DNA of 64,000 nt, from assembly GCA_029204225.1 (NCBI GenBank), contig CM055110.1, positions 36,061,239 through 36,125,238 of the forward strand. The letters are read 5' to 3'. The translations under genes were made by a program, and so were the position numbers. The stretch is from Diphasiastrum complanatum. Its lineage: Eukaryota > Streptophyta > Lycopodiopsida > Lycopodiales > Lycopodiaceae. Shown here piece by piece: positions 37,556 to 45,100 of this stretch. Within the stretch, counting starts at the first letter, position 1, and each line of letters begins with the position of its first letter. Below the pieces are notes generated by a model. It was not told where the DNA came from, searched no databases, and saw only the letters and a program-made list of their open reading frames with translations.

Positions 37556-39056
37556 AAGAAAGAAGAAAACTTTATTAATGTCTTATAGGTAAGAAATCTG
37601 AACTGAACTAAAAATGCTGTAATCTCTCTACTGAACTGGAAAGAGAACCCACACCTATCATAATGTAAAACAAAGCCTCAAGTCTCAAGTCTCTGCAGAG
37701 GCTCTAAAGTAGGTGTAATCGAAATCGTAGAGTGCTCTGGATGTGAGGGATGAAACTGCCTCTGTCTTGACCTGTGGGCAAAATGTCGCCTCCTCTGCCT
37801 CATCTTGCTAGCAGGATGACTCGTTTTGGTGCACTGATGTCTGGTACGATCTCCGTCTCCGACTGGAATATCTATCTCATCCTCGGATCTATCCTGTGTC
37901 ATCTGTGGACCGTTGTCTGCGTCTGGAAAAGAAATCAGTAATACTAGTCTGGGGATCCAAACTGATCTGGTCACTAACTAAGTCGCGTCTCAGAAGCATC
38001 ATCTCACATATCATCATCTGAAAATGAAATGATCCTCATACTCAATCTCACAAGGTGAACAGATCTGACAAACTCTGGCCTCCCTAGGTGTGCCATGAAA
38101 GCGACCTGTCTCAATGTGTAACTAATGAGATGAGAGAGAGAGCTTTAGTAATGTCTTTTGATGTCAAAAAGCATACAACACAGAGTAGTACATCTCAAGT
38201 GTGTAGTAGCCAGGGAGTATAGTATCTCCACAGAAACAACTAAAGAAATATAATCTGAAATGTAATCTGAAATACATAATGTCTATCACTAAAAAATAAC
38301 TACAACAGACAAAGTATCCAAGAGATAGCACTGTATGTAATATCAGCTGAGACCATTGAAGAAGTCTGTGATACGAGGCCCCGAAGATGATACTGCCATA
38401 GAGGATGGACTCTGATGTTGTCTGTGTCGTCTCTGTGTGCTAACTTTGTCTATGGGACCTCTGAGGGCAAACTCTCCTAGTAACCCTAGGTGCTCGGGCT
38501 ATGGTAATACCTGAGGTCAAGCATTGTGTCTGATCTCGATGAGCCAGGTCAATGTCGATGTCATCGTCTAAAACTAAATCTGCTCGGGGACGGCGACTAG
38601 TGAAAAAGTTCGTAATCTGAGGCTGTGTATCACTATCCACTGAACCACGAGCTCTCCGTAGCAAGGACATCTCATACATCATAAGGGCGACACACCTAGG
38701 ATCCACATAAGTGATAAGAGAGCGTAAAGTGGGTGCATCTCTACAAAGACAATGTTAATGTCCCCGGATCTCATAATAGGCCGAACATCTGAAAAGGAAA
38801 TGCTCCTCCGACTCAATCTCTCCCAAGGAACACATCTGACATAATCTGTCCTCATGTGGAGTACCCTGGTAATGACCAGTCTCAATAGCAAGCTGGTGGG
38901 AAGAAACCCGAAACTGTCCGAGAGTAAACCGTAAACAGTGCGAGAGTCCATAGTCAAGATGTGTGCACGTATTGGAAAACCTGCTCCATCAAACTCTAGA
39001 AAGTATGCCCGATAGAAATCTAGCTTGAAAATCAACTGCCCGTGGCAAGTATGTTG

Positions 39057-39130
<74 letters not shown>

Positions 39131-42100
39131 TATTGATGTCTTATAGGTACCCGAGGGTACAAAAGACAGAATAAAAGAAAAACATCTCAAGTGTGTATGA
39201 TACTCTAGGAGCTTGCAAAGAAATTGTCTCCTTAAAAGAAAACATACTAAATAGAAATAAACAACCTGAACTAGCTATGCTATATATCTCTCTACTAAGC
39301 TGGAAAGAAAACACGTACATGATGTAAAAACAAGCCTCGAGTCTCGACTGAATGTCTAAAGTAGGAAATAATTAGAATCGTGGAATGATCTCGATGTGAG
39401 GAGTGAAACTGCCTCTGTCTGGACCTGTGAACAGTATTTGTCTGCTCTGCCTCGTCCTGCTGGAGGGATGACTCAGTCTGATGCACTAACGTTTGGCACG
39501 ATGTCTGTCTCTAACTGGAATATCTATGTCATCCTCTGATCTATCCTCTATGTCGTCTGTGGGCCTCTGTCTGTGTCTGGAAGAGAAATCTATGATATTG
39601 GTCTAGGATCCAAACTTATATAGGCACTGACTAAGTCTCATCTCAAAAGCATCATCTCATGTATCATCAAGGCTACATAGCGAGGATCCTCATATGTGAT
39701 CAAAGTTTGGGAGGGTTGGAGTTGAGCCCCTTTACTATATTTCTATCTTTATGGAGACCGACTATACGGGTTGTCCTATCCTCCCTAGATATCTAGATGA
39801 GGGTTTGTCACATGGTTTGGGATTTATATTGGGTCAATTTAGAGTCTCATCTTATCAGTTACACATTGAGACAAGTCGTTTTCATGGCACAGGCCAGAGT
39901 ATGTCAAATCTGTTCACTTGGAGAGATTGAGGACGAGGATCGTTTTCATTTTCAGATGCCCAGTCTATTACGAGATTAGAGGACGATACCATTGTTTATA
40001 TCGGCTCCTCTAGATCACTCATGTTCGGGGTGAATAGGTTGAAGGACAAGGGACGGCATGAGATGATGATAGGAGAAGTGGTGTCAATAGTATATAGAGA
40101 TTTGGCGTATGCTGTCCAGGTATATAATCAGTCCAGGTGGGAGAAGGAGCACAAGGGATGAATTCAAGCCAAAAGGCCCCCAAAGAAGAACTAAAGAGAA
40201 GGTTAATAAGCCTTCTCCCTTCTTTGATATCGTAGGCCTTCTTTTTAAGGTGAAGTGTATTTCGATATGTACGATTTATATCACGTATAGATGGGAGTGA
40301 GTTGGCATAAGCATGTTTAAGATGATTATGAAGTTGGCGGCATTCATCATCATACCAAGGCTAACTTGGACCGTGGACGTTTGAAGGTGTTGGTTTCTGT
40401 TCTGGATTTTGTGGATGGAAAAGAAAGGGAAGCTGCAGTGTGTAGGGCATTGGCGAGGAAGTTAGATTGTTGTTCAATGGTAGAGTTGTGTGGGAAATGT
40501 TGTAGAAGGGAGGTTAATGAAGCCTGATAAACGGGAATGTATGAGTTCTCAACGCGATATCTTGGGGCACAAGGGAAAGATGGGTGGGAAGCATGAGTGA
40601 CAGTGGGCTGTGTTCCTAAATGGAAAGAGAGCAATGAATGATCAGAGAGAGTAGTATGTGTGATGGTGAAGGTAGTAATATGAGGAAGCAGAGAAGGTGA
40701 TCCCATGAGGTAGTCTACTGCGCTATGGCCGCCGTTGTGAGGATGACAAGTGAAATCACTGGAAGAAGGCCACCTGACAAGGCCATTAAAATGGCAAGCT
40801 CATGGGCTTCTCCTAACTGTAAAAAGTACTCTCCATAATCTGTGATAGGCCCGTCCTCATCTGCAAAATGTCTCAAAAGCCCAAGCTCGTCACTGTCTAA
40901 TGCCCTGATACGTAAAGGATCCTGGTCCACAGCATGGAATGAGGTCTAACGGGATCCAGTCCTGGCATTAAAGTGCCCTACCAATAAAATATGTCCTCTA
41001 TCAAAAAACCTGATGATATCTCCAAACAAATCCATATATGGAGAGCCATCCATGTCTGAGAAAGAAGATGTGTCCACTGGAAAATAACAAACTACAATAT
41101 AGATGTCCCTGTCCAAACCTCTAGGCTCCCCTTTGAGTCTGATCCATATGTATTTGGACTGATCATCTCTATGAACCATCTCAAGCACTCTTTGAGTAAT
41201 ATCTCTATACAAACATGCCACACCACAGGAACCACACACCCCTGCTGATCTTGTCTCTACTGTGAAAACTGATTCCCACTGGAAACCAGTAAATAAAGGT
41301 AAACCTCGCTCTACACTCTCTCATGCACCTCTATGAATAATAGTATATCACCATTGTTTATGAAGTCAATAAAATCCCCTACCGAGGATGAGGTATGTAT
41401 CCCACACACCAAAACACAACAAAAATGGGTGGGTCTTCGGGCTGCTCCCGCGCTCAAAAGACCCAAATCCCTATTGTTAATCACCAATATATTTCACTTG
41501 GGCATCTCTATAGATAATATGCTATGTAGGTTCTCTCAAACTCGAACTCAACTCTATTTTAACTCCAAACTCGAACTCAATACCACAACTATTTTGTTTC
41601 AACTAAATATTTAGCTTCAACCAAGCAAATTTTACCCTTTCTATATATGAGGTGTATAAAGACCTCCTCCGAGGATCACTACTGGGATGCTGAATCCATA
41701 GAACAACAAGGAAACGGATGGTGGACAAACCAACCCAACCAAACCTAGATCATACGGATCTAGCCCCCAAGCTATGGATCACCAATCAATGCTCAATAGG
41801 AGAGATGTCACTCCGACAGCATACTGCTACCATTGCCACAACCAAACATACACTAGTGAGAGCCCAATGGGTATACTTATACCCTCCAAGGCCCATGCAC
41901 CACTAGTAGTGCTCTGTGACACCTCACTGGACACCTCTGTAGCCTATCTGGGCCACGTCATCCAGTCACCCTATGACTCACTGATAGACCCATACAAATT
42001 CACCATCATGAGTTTAGGCCTACAACCATTAATTATGACCTTATACACATAGGAGCCCCAATTCCTTTATAATCACAACTAGCTTACAAGTTGTTGGTCT

Positions 42101-45100
42101 ATTGATTCCTAGCGTGGACACACTACTCGAGAACAATTGTGGGCATGACATTCTTCCCCCCTTATTCAAGTTTTGTCCTTAAAACTTAAAACTGGGGAAG
42201 TTCCTCCTTAAGCTCCCCTCCTGTTCCCAGGAATCATCATCGTATGTACGTCCCTTCCATCGAACCAGATGCTCGGTAACCATACTATTCCTCAATCGTT
42301 TAGTTCTTTTATCCAAGATCTTTTCGGGTTCAAGTCGAGACATACCCGATGATTTATCAAATAGGAGGGGAGCTTAAGGAGGAACTTCCCTAGTTTTAAG
42401 TTCTGAGGACAGAACTTGAATAAGGGGGGAAGAATGTCATGCCCACGATGATACCACATAGAGCACTACTAATGGTACATGGGCTTTGGAGGGTATAAGG
42501 ATACCCATTGGGCTCTCACTACTGTATGTCTGGTTGTGGCAATGGTGGCAATATGCTATCGGAGTGACATCTCTCCTATTGAGCATTGATTGGTGATCCA
42601 TAGCTTGGGGGCTACGCCACGAGGCTCTACATAAACTCTTTGAAACACGCTTACTAGTTGTGCATGCCAGATCCGTATGATCTAGGTTTGGTTGGGTTGG
42701 TTTGTCCACCATCCATTTCCTTGTTGTTCTATGGATTTAGCATCCTAGTAGTGATCCTGGGAGGAGGTCTTTATATTGGTATCAGAGCATCTAGTTCGAT
42801 GGAAGGGACGTACAGACGATGATGATTCCTGGGAACAAGAGGGGAGATTAAGGAGGAACTTCCCTAGTTTTAAGTTTTGAGGACAGAACTTGAATAAGGG
42901 GGGAAGAATGGCATGGCCACGGCTGGTCTCGGGTAGCGTGTCCACACTAGGGATCAGTAGACCAACAAGGAAATGGATGGTGGACAAACCAACCTAACCA
43001 AACCTAGATCATATCGATCTAGCCCCCAAGCTATGGATCACCAATCAATGCTCAATAGGAGAGATGTCACTTCGGCAGCATACTACTACCATTGCCACAA
43101 CCAGATATACACTAGTGAGAGTACCCTCCAAGGCCCATGCACCACTAAAGTGCTTTGTGAACCAGACATACACTAGTGAGAGCCCAATGGGTATACTTAT
43201 ATCCTCCAAGGCCCATGCACCACTAGTAGTGCTCTGTGACACCTCACTGGACACCTCTGCAGCCTATTTGGGCCACGTCATCCAATCACCCTATGACTCA
43301 CTGATAGACCCATACAAATCCACCATCATGAGTTTAGGCCTACAACCATTAATTATGACCTTATACACATAAGGGCCCCAATTCCCTTATAGTCACAACT
43401 AACTTACAGGTTGTTGGTCTACTGATCCCTAGCGTGAACACACTACCCAAGACCAGTCGTGGGCATGACAAGGTGCTTCCTTGTATTTCTTGATTTCTGC
43501 AAAGCCTCGTTTCTTTCCACCACTTGTACAAAGGTGAGGTCTTCATCCAGGAAGATCTTGGTATCTTTTAGTTTATATCTTTGACGTAGTAATCCCGTCG
43601 AGACTCCAACGAGGTGAAGTGCAAGACTGGGGTGCTAGCGTCTTTCTTGGTACACCAGGCTGAGTCCAAAACATTGTCGTAATGATGGAGAGTAGCTTCC
43701 AAAAACATTTGGCTTTCGTAAGGGCATCCTGAGAGTCTGTGATGCCTCTAACATGAACATTGAGGGCCTTTTGCTCTCGCAATCGACTCTCAGTAAGTGT
43801 AGCATAAAATGAAAGAAACTGGAGCATCCAATTTACCTGGACCTTTGAGAACATTTGCCCAAGATTGGACAGTATATGGTGCTGCTCCAATTTACTTTCA
43901 AGTTGTTGGATTGTAGACGAAGTAGCTACATGGGAGGATGCTGCACATTTGAGGGCTGTAATTTCCTGCCTGAGTTCTTCAATGGAAGAATTTGTCCATT
44001 GAAGGTGTGATTGAACTGATAGGATCATTTGTCAGTGGGAATCCATCTCTTTCCAATGGCTAGGAAGAAGTCCAAAGACCCTTATCATGTCTGCACTAAG
44101 AGAAAAGAGCACTGTAGAAGTTGATGGAGGCGCTTCATGATGTGGAGTTAAGGGCAGAGCGGTATTAGTCTCCATAGTAGACTGGATAAAACTGGGAGAA
44201 AGAGGAATAGCGTGAGGTAACTCGCACGGAGGTGGTATCACTGCATGAGAAGCAGAAACTGTTTGTTCCTGCAACGTGATTGCATGGACAGGCAATATTA
44301 CTACCTGCACGGGCAGCAATGCTATCTGCGCAGGTCCTGACTGGACATCCGACTGCATAGATGCATGTGGGGAGCTCCCCCCATTACCAGCTTTTCATTA
44401 TGCAATAGACCTTGCCACTAAACATTACTACATGTGAAAGTAGAGTTTGCAGAAGTTTTATGTAGCGATGATGTAAATCCAGATTTACAACTTGAAAATC
44501 AAAAGCTAGTGATGTCATAAGGATTCTTATTCGAGTCTAATCCTCTTTTATCTTCTCTACCCAATTTAAACATAATCTGTTTAAAACAAAAGCAACAATA
44601 CTCATTTTGAGGTGAAATGTATCTCTCCTTCCTCTGATTGTTCACACCACAAATAAGCTAAGCGTCTCCCTGTATAAAAGTCAAAGCAAAATGATTTGTA
44701 GTCAAAACCACCTGTAGCTGCAATGAATGAACTTTGTAATTTTGCCAAAAGGGAGCCCTTTAATTGCTTCAGAAATAGAATCACAACAGCAGCTACACAG
44801 TAAGCATTTGGTGTCTTCAATGGTAGCTCTATGCCTGCCAAAAATGGAAAGACATCAAGAGAAAAATTCAAGTTAGGCCACCCAAAAACAAAGATCAACT
44901 CGTAGGCCATATCCACACTAACATCTCCTACACTAGGACTCTTATGACAAATTTGCAGGAATTAGCAGTCAATGGCAGTCCAGTGGGCAAAAGAACCAAA
45001 GCCGCAGAAGCAGCCAAGTGCAACATTCTTCTTGCTTAAGCCTCTACTCTTATTGAAATCAGCTCTAGAGTGATGTCTAATCACAAGTGTATAGGGAAAA

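Noticed and set aside
40109-40300. 63-codon plus-strand frame after the LINE fragment
   Set aside because: Contains LINE-tail-like basic residues then random sequence; no independent gene.
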